DNA of 64,000 nt, from the NCBI GenBank assembly GCA_944325145.1, contig CALYDL010000001.1:110102-174101 (forward strand), in the 5' to 3' direction. Positions 35,213 to 43,897 of the stretch are shown in pieces. Numbering within the stretch: the stretch's first letter is position 1; each line of letters starts with the position of its first letter. This stretch comes from Candidatus Gastranaerophilales bacterium (lineage in GTDB: Bacteria > Cyanobacteriota > Vampirovibrionia > Gastranaerophilales > Gastranaerophilaceae). The notes beneath the pieces are model-generated. The model was not told the origin of the DNA and did not search any database. It saw only the letters and a list, made by a program, of their open reading frames with translations. The translations under genes and the position numbers were made by a program.

Positions 35213-35874
35213 TCATTTTCATCTCTAATTTTCAATAAGATTTCTATAAATTCTTTACTTGTAATAACGGTGTCGTTTATATCGTCTTTCCCCTTGTTAT
35301 GAGAAAGGTTTATCCCCTTTGTAGAATTCAGCGCATTTCTAAAAGTTACGTTTTGTTCATAACAAGTTTTAAAAGCTCTATATAAAAGTTCTTTATATTC
35401 TTTTGAATTTCTTTCGTATTCTTTACCTTGCCAATAAAGCTTTTTATCAATAGTCCAGCTTAAATATTTTTTAGATTTTTTTCTTGCGGAACCGCCATAT
35501 AAAATGCAAACTTTTCTTTGTTCTTCGGGGTCTTTTATTTTTAAACTTTGCAAAAACCCTTCAATGGAAGAACATTCAACATCATCAAAAACAAACGGTT
35601 TGAAAGCTAAATTACTAAGCACATTTGCAGGGTATAAACCGCTTGAATAAATATCAAGAGTGTTTGTTTTCGGGTCAAAAGTGTCTTTTAGCAAATGTCC
35701 GTTTCTTGTTCTTGCAAAATAATCTTCTTTCATGCGAATAGCAGGCTTCTCTTTTAGCTGTACACCATTACCATCATACAGCTTTTTTGAAGCCAGAAAA
35801 GAAATATTACTATGTGGAGTAAAAAAATTTAACATAAACGAACAACTTCTTTGTGCTTGTACGTTAAAAAACAC
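35209..35874 (-). CDS. NADAR/YbiA-family protein (putative N-glycosidase)
   Basis: 221 residues from the first ATG; an ATG at 35835 (MLNFFTPHSNISF) is also possible and would give 208 residues. LYPANVLSNLAFKPFVFDDVECSSIEGFLQSLKIKD matches the NADAR signature (LSN-x-P-x-PF, then a conserved Glu and Lys). The C-terminus FRNALNSTKGINLSH...SKEFIEILLKIRDE matches the family's Asn/Leu-rich end. Known members hydrolyse N-glycosidic bonds in riboflavin-pathway intermediates or remove ADP-ribose from nucleobases. With no rib genes nearby, a nucleotide-salvage, repair or conflict-related role is open. It carries the ISFLAS motif near its N-terminus. Confidence 0.72.
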   Translation of the reverse strand: MFFNVQAQRSCSFMLNFFTPHSNISFLASKKLYDGNGVQLKEKPAIRMKEDYFARTRNGHLLKDTFDPKTNTLDIYSSGLYPANVLSNLAFKPFVFDDVECSSIEGFLQSLKIKDPEEQRKVCILYGGSARKKSKKYLSWTIDKKLYWQGKEYERNSKEYKELLYRAFKTCYEQNVTFRNALNSTKGINLSHNKGKDDINDTVITSKEFIEILLKIRDEND

Positions 35875-35909
35875 AAGAAAAAAATAAATTGCTCAAAAGT
35901 AAAATAAAA

Positions 35910-35981
35910 AAGGCGACACCCGGATTCGAACCGGGGGTAAAAGCTTTGCAGGCTTCTGCCTTACCACTTGGCCATGTCGCC
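35910..35981 (-). tRNA. tRNA-Cys (anticodon GCA)
   Basis: Minus-strand cloverleaf: acceptor GGCGACA/TGTCGCC, D-arm GGCCAAGTGGTAAGGC, anticodon loop CTGCAAA giving GCA, T-arm GGTTCGAATCC, and U73, the discriminator expected for tRNA-Cys. CCA is not encoded. Confidence 0.94.
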
Positions 35982-36046
35982 ACAACATTTAACTTTTAAT
36001 AATATAAAAAAGACATACTCTAAAGTCAAGTTCTAAAGATTACCCC

Positions 36047-36074
36047 TTGAAAATTATTATTCAGCTCATATAAT
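36047..36074 (+). promoter_or_regulatory. Promoter of rpmE
   Basis: TTGAAA (36047-36052), 16-base spacer, perfect TATAAT (36069-36074), 36 bases before the rpmE ATG. Confidence 0.78.
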
Positions 36075-36109
36075 TTATAATAGACAAAAAACTGTAAAGG
36101 AATAACGAT

Positions 36110-36310
36110 ATGAAAGAAGGAATACACCCTGATTACAAAAAAACCACAATCAAGTGCGTTTGTGGCAATGAAATTGAAACAGGTTCTGTTGAAGATAACA
36201 TCACCGTTGAAATTTGCAACGCTTGCCATCCTTTCTTCACAGGCAACCAAAAAATCTTAGACTCTGAAGGTAGAGTTGAAAGATTCAAAAAACGTTACGA
36301 AACAAAATAA
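36110..36310 (+). CDS. rpmE: 50S ribosomal protein L31
   Basis: 66 residues. [26 protein letters not shown] and [13 protein letters not shown] are standard L31, of the zinc-binding type with CxC and CxxC pairs (a C+ form). AAAGGAA precedes the ATG. It has its own promoter and a strong terminator, so it is a single-gene transcript. Zinc-free paralogues exist in many bacteria under zinc limitation; none is seen here. Confidence 0.98.
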   Translation: MKEGIHPDYKKTTIKCVCGNEIETGSVEDNITVEICNACHPFFTGNQKILDSEGRVERFKKRYETK

Positions 36311-36323
36311 CTTTGTAATTTTT

Positions 36324-36362
36324 AAAATGCGGATGTATATTAGTATATATCCGCATTTTTTT
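36324..36362 (+). terminator. Terminator of rpmE
   Basis: AAAATGCGGAT pairs with ATCCGCATTTT, extended by alternating TA pairs in the loop region, followed by a T-run. Confidence 0.9.
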
Positions 36363-36384
36363 ATAGCAACAAGGATGAGTGAAA

Positions 36385-37110
36385 ATGGCAAAACAAAAGT
36401 TGAGTGTTGAATTAATTTCTATTCCAAACAACATAATTAAAACTATTTATACGGCATGCAAAACTTGTTACAGTGCAAAGTTGCCTTATGAAAACTATTT
36501 AAATGCACCTGATGATGAAAAAATGTTATCCTTAATTAAAAGGGTAATAGGTTCAGGCCATTATTCCACAATAGAACACATTCAACTCACCTTTGCCATT
36601 CAAAATGTTTCTCGCGCATGCACTCACCAATTGGTTAGGCACCGCCACATGAGCTTTTCTCAAAAAAGCCAAAGATATGTTAAAGAAAAAGGCGAATTTG
36701 ATTACATAATGCCAAAATCAATTGAAAACAACTCTGAGCTTGCCAAAAAATTCGAAGAATTTATACAAAATACATCAAACCTTTATCAAGAATTCATTGA
36801 AGCAGGCATTTTAGCTGAAGATGCAAGAAGCATTCTGCCAAATGCGGCAGCAAGCTCTTTAGTGGCATCTTTAAATTTAAGAGAATTAATTCACCTTTCA
36901 AATTTAAGGCTATGTACAAGAGCGCAGGCTGAAATCAGAAGTTTGGTAAAAGCTATGGTAGATGAAGTTATTAAAAAAGAACCTTGGCTAAAACCGTATC
37001 TTGTTCCAAAATGCGAAAGATTAGGCTACTGCGACGAAGATAAATCTTGCGGAAGAATGAAAACAAAAGAAGAATTATTAAATATAAACAACTGTTCAAT
37101 ACCTGTTTAA
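36385..37110 (+). CDS. thyX: Flavin-dependent thymidylate synthase
   Basis: 241 residues from ATG 36385, chosen because AAGGA lies 9 bases upstream (a GTG six bases earlier is in frame). The ThyX motif RHRHMSFSQKSQRY (residues about 85-98, consensus RHRxxSxxxxSxRY) is complete, and the C-terminal NLRLCTRAQAEIR binds dUMP in the family. It methylates dUMP using methylene-THF as carbon donor and FAD/NAD(P)H as reductant, independent of ThyA. It is followed after 15 bases by prfA. Confidence 0.97.
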   Translation: MAKQKLSVELISIPNNIIKTIYTACKTCYSAKLPYENYLNAPDDEKMLSLIKRVIGSGHYSTIEHIQLTFAIQNVSRACTHQLVRHRHMSFSQKSQRYVKEKGEFDYIMPKSIENNSELAKKFEEFIQNTSNLYQEFIEAGILAEDARSILPNAAASSLVASLNLRELIHLSNLRLCTRAQAEIRSLVKAMVDEVIKKEPWLKPYLVPKCERLGYCDEDKSCGRMKTKEELLNINNCSIPV

Positions 37111-37125
37111 AAGGACTAAAACAAA

Positions 37126-38208
37126 ATGAACGATATGCTCGATAAAATTAAACAAATTGAAGAAAAATATATTGAATTAGGGTTAAAATTGTCAGACCCA
37201 AACACGGTTAACGATTATGAAAAATTTAAAGAACTTTCAAAGCAAAGAAAAGCAATGGAAGAAACCGTTAACACATATACAGCTTATAAAGAAACAGTTG
37301 ATGCCATAAAAGAAGCAAAAGAAATGCTCCATGGCGAAAAAGACCCTTCCATGAGGGAATATTTAAACAATGAAATTGCAAACAACGAAGCAAAAATTCC
37401 CGTTTATGAAGAAAAAATGAAAGTTCTTTTACTTCCGAAAGACCCAATGGACGATAAAGACATTATGCTTGAAATAAGAGGTTCTGCAGGCGGCGATGAA
37501 GCAAACATTTTTGCAGGCGATCTTATGAGAATGTATCTTAAATTTGCAAACACAAAAGGCTGGCAGACAAAAATTTTATCAATCAACGAATGCGAAGCAG
37601 GCGGGGTTTCAGAAGTTGTAATTTCAGTTAAAGGCGAAAATGTTTATTCGCAATTAAAATATGAATCAGGCGTTCATAGGGTTCAAAGGGTTCCTCAAAC
37701 AGAATCTCAAGGCAGGGTTCACACATCCACTGCAACCGTTGCAGTTATGCCTGAAGTTGATGATGTTGAAGTTGAACTTAATATGAACGATATTGAAATT
37801 ACAACGGCTCGTTCAGGCGGTGCAGGCGGCCAAAACGTAAACAAAGTTGAAACGGCAGCAAGAGTTTTCCACAAACCAACAGGAATTATGATTTTCTGCA
37901 CGGAAGAAAGGTCACAATTGCAAAACAAAGAAAGAGCACTTCAAATCTTAAAAGCAAAATTATATGATATGGAAGTGCAAAAGCAAATGAAAGAAGTAAC
38001 AGACCTTCGCCGTTCTCAAGTTGGAACAGGGGATAGATCCGAACGTATCAGAACCTATAACTTCCCTCAAGGAAGATTAACAGACCACAGAATTAACCAC
38101 AACTTAAACGTTTGGACTGTTATTGAAGGCGATTTGGATGAATTAATTAAACTTTTAATTGAATATGACCAAAAATTAAAACTTGAAAAATTGGCTCAAA
38201 TTCAATAA
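37126..38208 (+). CDS. prfA: Peptide chain release factor 1
   Basis: 360 residues, the RF1 length. The codon-recognition region has [16 protein letters not shown] (P-x-T tripeptide region of RF1) and the catalytic loop [15 protein letters not shown]. The Asn-Lys-Val-Glu-Thr wording and the following [27 protein letters not shown] are like cyanobacterial RF1 rather than the HVNTTDSAVR form of proteobacteria. It terminates translation at UAA and UAG. In an operon-like run with thyX upstream and rmuC 25 bases downstream. Confidence 0.96.
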   Translation: MNDMLDKIKQIEEKYIELGLKLSDPNTVNDYEKFKELSKQRKAMEETVNTYTAYKETVDAIKEAKEMLHGEKDPSMREYLNNEIANNEAKIPVYEEKMKVLLLPKDPMDDKDIMLEIRGSAGGDEANIFAGDLMRMYLKFANTKGWQTKILSINECEAGGVSEVVISVKGENVYSQLKYESGVHRVQRVPQTESQGRVHTSTATVAVMPEVDDVEVELNMNDIEITTARSGGAGGQNVNKVETAARVFHKPTGIMIFCTEERSQLQNKERALQILKAKLYDMEVQKQMKEVTDLRRSQVGTGDRSERIRTYNFPQGRLTDHRINHNLNVWTVIEGDLDELIKLLIEYDQKLKLEKLAQIQ

Positions 38209-38232
38209 AAATAGGTTTAGTGGGAGTATAAA

Positions 38233-39474
38233 ATGTTTCAATATATTTTAGTTGCAACAACTGCATTTTTAATTGGCGGCTTAATTGCAGGCTTTGTATT
38301 GAATAAAAAACTTGAGCTTGAAAAAAACAAAAACCTTGAATTAAACAATGAAAATATAAGTTTAAAAGCCGAATTAAAGGTTTATGAAGAAAATAAAGCA
38401 AACGAAGAAAACCTGAAAAACCTTATAAAAGAAGAATTTACAAATACGGCGGCAAAAGTTTTAATTGAAAAGCAGCAATTTTTAAATGAACAAAATAAAA
38501 CAAGCTTGGAAACTTTTTTAAACCCCTTAAAAGAAAAAATAAAAGAATTTCAACAAAAAGTAGAAAAAGCGGATGAAACAGGCAAAATAAATGCAGCCAC
38601 TTTGAAAGAAAAAATTGAAGAACTTGTTAAACAAAACCAAATAACATGCAGCCAAACAGAAAAATTATCTAATGCAATTTCCCAAAATTCAAAATTCAGA
38701 GGCTCTATGGGCGAGATGATTTTAGAAAAACTTTTAAGGTCATCAGGCTTAATTGATAAAAAAGAAAACCCAATGGGAAATTATGAAACACAAAAAGGGT
38801 TCAGGTCAAATGACGGCGAAACGGGAACAAAAATTGTAGATGCCGTTATTTACTTATCAGAAGGCAGAAAATCCGTTGTTGTTGATTCAAAAGCTTCTTT
38901 AGTTGAATTTATTAATTTCACAGAAACAAATAATGAAGAAGAAAAACAAAAACACCTAAATGCCTTTTTATCTGATGTAAAAGACAGAATTAAAGAATTA
39001 ACAGGCAAATATAACAACTTAGAAGGGCTTATGACGCCTGATTTTACAATTATGTTCATTCCTTTTGAATATCCCTTAACATACATTTATTCAAACCCCG
39101 ATTTAATTGAATATGCCCTTAAAAATAACATTATAATTTCAGGCCCCTCAACCTTAATTGCCACTTTAAGAACAATTAACTATTCTTGGGCGCAAAAAAA
39201 CCAATACGAAAATATTCAAAATATTACAAATTTAGCTAAAAACATTTATGAAAAAATGACCGTTTTAATTCAAAGAATCGAAGGAGTGCAAACTTCCTTT
39301 GAAACAGTCAAGAAAAAATTTGAAGATTTATTCTCTACAATAAAAGGCAGAGGCGGCCTTATCGGCCAAGTGGAAAAACTTAAAGAATACGGGCTCACGC
39401 CATCAAAACAAATTGATGAAAAATATTTAGAATCAGAGCCCACACTTGCGGTTATAGGGCAAAATCAGGAATAA
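38233..39474 (+). CDS. rmuC: DNA recombination protein RmuC homologue
   Basis: 413 residues. One N-terminal TM anchor (MFQYILVATTAFLIGGLIAG), then about 130 residues of coiled coil rich in Lys and Glu, then the conserved RmuC core: SKFRGSMGEMILEKLLRSSGL, TKIVDAVIYLSEGRKSVVVDSKASL, and TPDFTIMFIPFEYP. The core has a restriction-endonuclease-like fold; the protein limits certain recombination events. GGGAG precedes the ATG. It is followed by a new promoter. Confidence 0.93.
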   Translation: MFQYILVATTAFLIGGLIAGFVLNKKLELEKNKNLELNNENISLKAELKVYEENKANEENLKNLIKEEFTNTAAKVLIEKQQFLNEQNKTSLETFLNPLKEKIKEFQQKVEKADETGKINAATLKEKIEELVKQNQITCSQTEKLSNAISQNSKFRGSMGEMILEKLLRSSGLIDKKENPMGNYETQKGFRSNDGETGTKIVDAVIYLSEGRKSVVVDSKASLVEFINFTETNNEEEKQKHLNAFLSDVKDRIKELTGKYNNLEGLMTPDFTIMFIPFEYPLTYIYSNPDLIEYALKNNIIISGPSTLIATLRTINYSWAQKNQYENIQNITNLAKNIYEKMTVLIQRIEGVQTSFETVKKKFEDLFSTIKGRGGLIGQVEKLKEYGLTPSKQIDEKYLESEPTLAVIGQNQE

Positions 39475-39480
39475 AATTTT

Positions 39481-39509
39481 TTGAAAAAAGAATTTTTATG
39501 TGGTAAACT
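39481..39509 (+). promoter_or_regulatory. Promoter of the pyrF-ald-proBA gene group
   Basis: TTGAAA (39481-39486), 17-base spacer, TAAACT (39504-39509), 31 bases before the pyrF ATG. Confidence 0.65.
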
Positions 39510-39539
39510 ATCAAGGCAGAACAAATAGAAGGGTTAAAT

Positions 39540-40298
39540 ATGGCAGTTTCAAAACCCAAATGTGCAAAAGAAAGAATAATTTTAGCGCTGGATGTAGATA
39601 CGATTGAAGAAGCAGAAAAGCTTGTTGTTGAACTTAAAGATTACGTAGGCTTTTTTAAAATTGGGCTTCAACTTCAAAGCTTTGGCTTTGAAGCCAGCGA
39701 AATGATTAAAAGCTATGGTTCAAAAGTTTTTTATGATATGAAATTTCACGATATTCCAAACACCGTAGCAAGAGCAAGTGCCAATTTGGTTAAAAGAGGA
39801 ATAGATTTCTTTGACCTTCACATTAAAGGCGGCTCTAAAATGATGAGTGCAACCGTAAAACTGGCAAATGAAACTGCCAAAAGGTACGGAATGCCAATGC
39901 CTACCATTTTAGGTGTTACCTTATTATCAAGCTTTGGCCAAAGAACCTTAACTCAAGAATTAAATGTTAATATGAGCATAGATGAATACGTTTCAAGGTT
40001 AGCCAGAACTGCCTATGATTCAGGTTTAACAGGCGTTGTAGCATCAGCATCCGAGGCTCCTATTATAAGAGAAGAATGCGGGGAAGATTTTATAATTGTA
40101 TGCCCCGCAGTAAGGCCGACTTGGAGTGTGGTTAACGACCAAGTAAGGGTTGTAACTCCATCTAATGCCGTAAAATCGGGCGTAGATTATATGGTAGTAG
40201 GCCGCCCTGTTACAAATTCAGAAAACAGGGTTGAAGCGCTTCAATTAATAACACAAGAAATTGAAGATGCAATGACAATTGAAGCCGGCATTTTATAA
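39540..40298 (+). CDS. pyrF: Orotidine 5'-phosphate decarboxylase
   Basis: 252 residues. ILALDVDTIEEAEKLV at the N-terminus (substrate Asp), FKIGLQL (Lys), then the catalytic DMKFHDIPNTVARA with the D-x-K-x-x-D array near residue 65, and VVGRPVTNSEN at the phosphate-binding end. It makes UMP from OMP. AAGGG-like ribosome binding is weak (GAAGGG 8 bases upstream). First gene after a promoter, 14 bases before ald. Confidence 0.96.
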   Translation: MAVSKPKCAKERIILALDVDTIEEAEKLVVELKDYVGFFKIGLQLQSFGFEASEMIKSYGSKVFYDMKFHDIPNTVARASANLVKRGIDFFDLHIKGGSKMMSATVKLANETAKRYGMPMPTILGVTLLSSFGQRTLTQELNVNMSIDEYVSRLARTAYDSGLTGVVASASEAPIIREECGEDFIIVCPAVRPTWSVVNDQVRVVTPSNAVKSGVDYMVVGRPVTNSENRVEALQLITQEIEDAMTIEAGIL

Positions 40299-40312
40299 AA
40301 GGAAATTTGTTT

Positions 40313-41461
40313 ATGAAAATGAAATCCGTATTCGGCATTACAAAAGAATTAAAAAAAGATGAAAACAGAGTTGCGCTAACTCCTGATTCCGTTAAACTTT
40401 TAGTTGAAAACGGGCTTGAAATATATATTGAAAAAGACGCAGGAATTTTAAGCGGCTTTTCAAATGAAATGTACATTGAAGCAGGCGCAAAAATTGCAAA
40501 TACAAAAGAAGAACTTTGGGATAAGGCAAACGTTATTATTAAAGTAAAAGAGCCGCAAAAAGAAGAGTATTCTTTATTTAAAGAAGACCAAATTATTTTT
40601 TCATATATGCACCTTGCAGTTGAGCCTGAACTTACAAAAAAACTTTTAGAAAGGAAGGTTTGTGCAATTTGTGCAGAATCCGTTCAAGACAAAAACGGAG
40701 ATTTTCCTCTTCTTCGCCCAATGTCAGAAGTTGCAGGCAGATTAAGCATACAATTGGGCGCGCATTACCTTGAAAAACAAAATGGCGGCCAAGGCATTTT
40801 ATTGGGCGGAGTCCCCGGCGTTAAGCCTTCAAAAGTCGTTATAATTGGCGGCGGCGTTGTTGGTTCAAATGCTGCAAAAGTGGCACTTGGCATGGGGGCA
40901 GATGTTTCTGTTATAGATACAAATTCAGAAAAACTTGCAATGCTTGATTTTCTTTTTAACGGCAACATAAAAACTCACTATTCAAACCCCACAACAATTT
41001 TAGAAGAAGCTAAAAAGGCTGATATTTTGGTAACTGCGGTTTTAAAACCAAACCAAAAAGCGCCTGTTATTGTTCGTGAAGAAGTAGTTAAACAGATGAA
41101 AAAAGGCTCTTTTTTAATTGATGTTGCAATTGATCAGGGCGGAAACACAGAAACAATAGACAGAATAACCACAATAAGCGAGCCTGTTTATGAAAAATAC
41201 GGGGTAATTCATTGTGCAATTTCAAACCTTCCTTCACTAACGCCAAAAACTTCATCTTATGCTTATTCTTATGCAATTTTGCCATACATTCAACAAATAG
41301 GCGAGCTTGGCGGCTTTATGGCAATAAAAGAAGTAGATGCACTGTCTAAAGGCGTGAATACTTTTAGAGGCGAAGTTACCAATTATGAATTAGCCAAAAC
41401 ATTCGGCTATGAACACACAGAATTATCACTCCTTGTAGGTTTTAGGGTGAACAATGGATAA
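40313..41461 (+). CDS. ald: Alanine dehydrogenase
   Basis: 382 residues from ATG 40313 (AAAGGA 10 bases upstream; a TTG at 40307 is in frame but less likely). FGITKELKKDENRVALTPDSV, then IKVKEPQKEEY and FSYMHLAVEPELT with the family's substrate-binding Lys and catalytic His, and the NAD-binding loop VVIIGGGVVGSNAAKVALGMGADV. It interconverts alanine and pyruvate plus ammonia with NAD. It overlaps proB by 8 bases. Confidence 0.92.
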   Translation: MKMKSVFGITKELKKDENRVALTPDSVKLLVENGLEIYIEKDAGILSGFSNEMYIEAGAKIANTKEELWDKANVIIKVKEPQKEEYSLFKEDQIIFSYMHLAVEPELTKKLLERKVCAICAESVQDKNGDFPLLRPMSEVAGRLSIQLGAHYLEKQNGGQGILLGGVPGVKPSKVVIIGGGVVGSNAAKVALGMGADVSVIDTNSEKLAMLDFLFNGNIKTHYSNPTTILEEAKKADILVTAVLKPNQKAPVIVREEVVKQMKKGSFLIDVAIDQGGNTETIDRITTISEPVYEKYGVIHCAISNLPSLTPKTSSYAYSYAILPYIQQIGELGGFMAIKEVDALSKGVNTFRGEVTNYELAKTFGYEHTELSLLVGFRVNNG

Positions 41462-42566
41462 AAATCAAGTAAAAAGAATTGTTTTCAAATTCGGAACAAA
41501 CATTTTAAAAAATGAAGACGGCGACATTTGCCTATCAAGGCTTTATTCTTTCATTGAAGATATTGCAAAATTATACAAAGAAGGAAAAGAAGTTTTAATC
41601 GTAACCTCAGGCGCCGTTGGTTTGGGCGTTAAAAAACTTGGCTTAAAAACCCCTGAAACTACCGTTGATAAACAAGCAGCAGCATCAATAGGCCAACCTA
41701 TGCTTATTGAAATTTGGCAAGATGGCTTTGACAGATTCGGAATAAATATCTCGCAAATTCTTTTAATTGAAGATGATTTTTCCGTGAGAAAAAGATATTT
41801 GAGCCTAAGAAGCACTCTGTCAAGGCTTTTAGAAGCAGGAATTATTCCTGTTATTAACCAAAACGATGTTATTCTGCCATCTGAACTTGAACATGTAAGC
41901 TTTTCGGATAACGACAAATTATCCGCCCTTGTTGCAAGCAAACTGGATGCAGACTTACTTGTTATGGTATCAGATATTGACGGGCTTTTTGATAAAAACC
42001 CGAAAGAATACGACGATGCAAAGTTAATTCCTGTTGTAAATAAAGTAACTCCCAAAATTGAAAAATTGGCAACAGGCGCATCTCTTGGCGGCAGAGGCGG
42101 CATGATAACAAAATTAAATGCAGCTAAAGTTGTTGCAAATTCAGGCGCTATGGCAATGATTGTAAACGGCTTAACACCGAATATAATAAGAAAAATTTTC
42201 ACTGAAGAAAACACAGGCACCCTGTTTTTATCAAATAATAAATTATCCTCTAAACAACGCTGGATAGCATACGCCACAAACGTTAGAGGCGAAATTATAG
42301 TAAATAAAGGCGCAAAAGAAGCCTTAATCGAAAAGCAAAAAAGTTTGCTTTCAGTTGGCGTTTTAGACATTAAAGGCAAATTTGACGCAGGCGAAGTTGT
42401 TTGTATTTTAGATGAAAACAAAGAAGAATTTGCAAGGGGCGTTGCAAACTACAATTCAGTGGAATGCGAAAAAATTGCAGGCAAACATAGCTATGAAATT
42501 AAAGAAATTCTAGGCTATATGCAAAGTGACGATTTAATAAACAAAGATAATTTGGTGATTTTATGA
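41454..42566 (+). CDS. proB: Glutamate 5-kinase with PUA domain
   Basis: 370 residues. The amino-acid-kinase domain starts RIVFKFGTNILKNEDG and has TSGAVGLGVKKL, PVINQNDVI, FSDNDKLSALVASKLDADLLVMVSD and GRGGMITKLNAA. The C-terminal 90 residues form the PUA domain of long-form ProB. It phosphorylates glutamate in proline synthesis; proline feedback is expected in the family. Its TGA overlaps the ATG of proA (ATGA), so the two are translationally coupled. Confidence 0.96.
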   Translation: MDKNQVKRIVFKFGTNILKNEDGDICLSRLYSFIEDIAKLYKEGKEVLIVTSGAVGLGVKKLGLKTPETTVDKQAAASIGQPMLIEIWQDGFDRFGINISQILLIEDDFSVRKRYLSLRSTLSRLLEAGIIPVINQNDVILPSELEHVSFSDNDKLSALVASKLDADLLVMVSDIDGLFDKNPKEYDDAKLIPVVNKVTPKIEKLATGASLGGRGGMITKLNAAKVVANSGAMAMIVNGLTPNIIRKIFTEENTGTLFLSNNKLSSKQRWIAYATNVRGEIIVNKGAKEALIEKQKSLLSVGVLDIKGKFDAGEVVCILDENKEEFARGVANYNSVECEKIAGKHSYEIKEILGYMQSDDLINKDNLVIL

Positions 42567-43828
42567 TTCAAGCTGATAACATTTTAGAAACCGTAAAAAA
42601 AGCATCTATTGCAAAAGCAAGGCTTTTCAGCTTAACGGAAGAAAAAAAAGATGAAGCCTTAATGCTTATTTCTCAAGGCGTTGAAAGAAACAAAGAAAGA
42701 ATTTTTGAAGAAAACAAAAAAGACCTTGAAAATGCAAAAAAAATGCTTGATGCGGACGAAATAACAAAAGCTACTTTTGACAGGCTAAAACTTGATGAAA
42801 ACAAAATGCGCGATATGATAAAAGGTGTGCATGATGTTATCAGGCTTGAAGACCCTTCAAATAAAGTTATATGGGCAAAAGAATTGGATGAAGGGCTTGT
42901 TTTAAAGAAAGTAACATGCCCAATAGGTCTTATTGGCATTATTTTTGAAGCAAGGCCGGATGTTTTAATTCAAATAACATCTCTTGCAATCAAATCAGGA
43001 AATGCCGTTATTTTAAAAGGCGGCAAAGAATCAAATAATACAAATAAAATTTTCTTTGAAATTGTGCAAGAAGCTTTATCTAATGTGGAAGGTTTCCCGG
43101 TTGAAGCGGTTAATCTTGTTTTTTCACATCAAGATATAAATGAACTTTTAAAATTAGATGAATATATTGATTTAATTATTCCAAGAGGTTCAAATAAACT
43201 TGTTAATTACATTAAAGAAAACACAAAAATTCCTGTTTTAGGGCATGCTTCAGGCATCTGCCACATTTTTGTAAATAAAGATGCAGAACTTGAGATGGCA
43301 AAAAAAATTATTTATGATGCAAAAACCCAATACCCATCAGCTTGCAACAGCGTTGAAACGGTTTTGGTTCACAAAAGTTTTGAAAAAACAGAAGAATTAA
43401 AAGAATTTTTAACATCAAACGGCATAAAAGTTATAGAAAACCCTGAAAGGTTTGATATTGAATATTCAGATAAAATTTTAACTTTAAAACCAATTGAAAG
43501 TTTAAATGCTGCAATTGACCATATCAATAAATTTGGCTCACACCACACAGATTGCATAATAACAGAAAACAAAAAAGAAGCCGAAGAATTCTTATCCAAA
43601 GTTGATTCAGCAGGCGTTTACCATAATGTCTCAACAAGGTTTGCAGACGGTTTTAGATATGGCTTTGGTGCAGAAGTCGGCATATCAACAAATAAAACTT
43701 TGGCAAGAGGCCCCGTTGGTTTAGATGGCTTATGCGCCTATAAATACAAATTATACGGGCATGGAGAAATTGTTGATGATTATGCAAAAGGCAGAAAACA
43801 ATTTCACCACAAGTTTATTCAACAATAA
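42563..43828 (+). CDS. proA: Gamma-glutamyl phosphate reductase
   Basis: 421 residues. Family features: IGLIGIIFEARPDVLIQITSLAIKSGNAVILKGGKES for cofactor binding, YPSACNSVETVLVH with the catalytic Cys, and SVSTRFADGFRYGFGAEVGIST-like ending (here NVSTRFADGF). It reduces glutamyl-5-phosphate to the semialdehyde for proline synthesis. The proC gene for the last step is not in this window. Last gene of the pyrF-ald-proBA run. Confidence 0.97.
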   Translation: MIQADNILETVKKASIAKARLFSLTEEKKDEALMLISQGVERNKERIFEENKKDLENAKKMLDADEITKATFDRLKLDENKMRDMIKGVHDVIRLEDPSNKVIWAKELDEGLVLKKVTCPIGLIGIIFEARPDVLIQITSLAIKSGNAVILKGGKESNNTNKIFFEIVQEALSNVEGFPVEAVNLVFSHQDINELLKLDEYIDLIIPRGSNKLVNYIKENTKIPVLGHASGICHIFVNKDAELEMAKKIIYDAKTQYPSACNSVETVLVHKSFEKTEELKEFLTSNGIKVIENPERFDIEYSDKILTLKPIESLNAAIDHINKFGSHHTDCIITENKKEAEEFLSKVDSAGVYHNVSTRFADGFRYGFGAEVGISTNKTLARGPVGLDGLCAYKYKLYGHGEIVDDYAKGRKQFHHKFIQQ

Positions 43829-43897
43829 AACTATATAAAAATTTTTTTTGTTTTATAATATTATTCATGGGGCATTAATAATTCTAAGGTTACCACA

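Noticed and set aside
41543..42421. Long 292-codon minus-strand frame opposite proB
   Set aside because: It lies wholly within the well-supported proB gene, has no ribosome-binding site, and its Ser/Ile/Phe-rich product is typical of an antisense shadow in AT-rich DNA.
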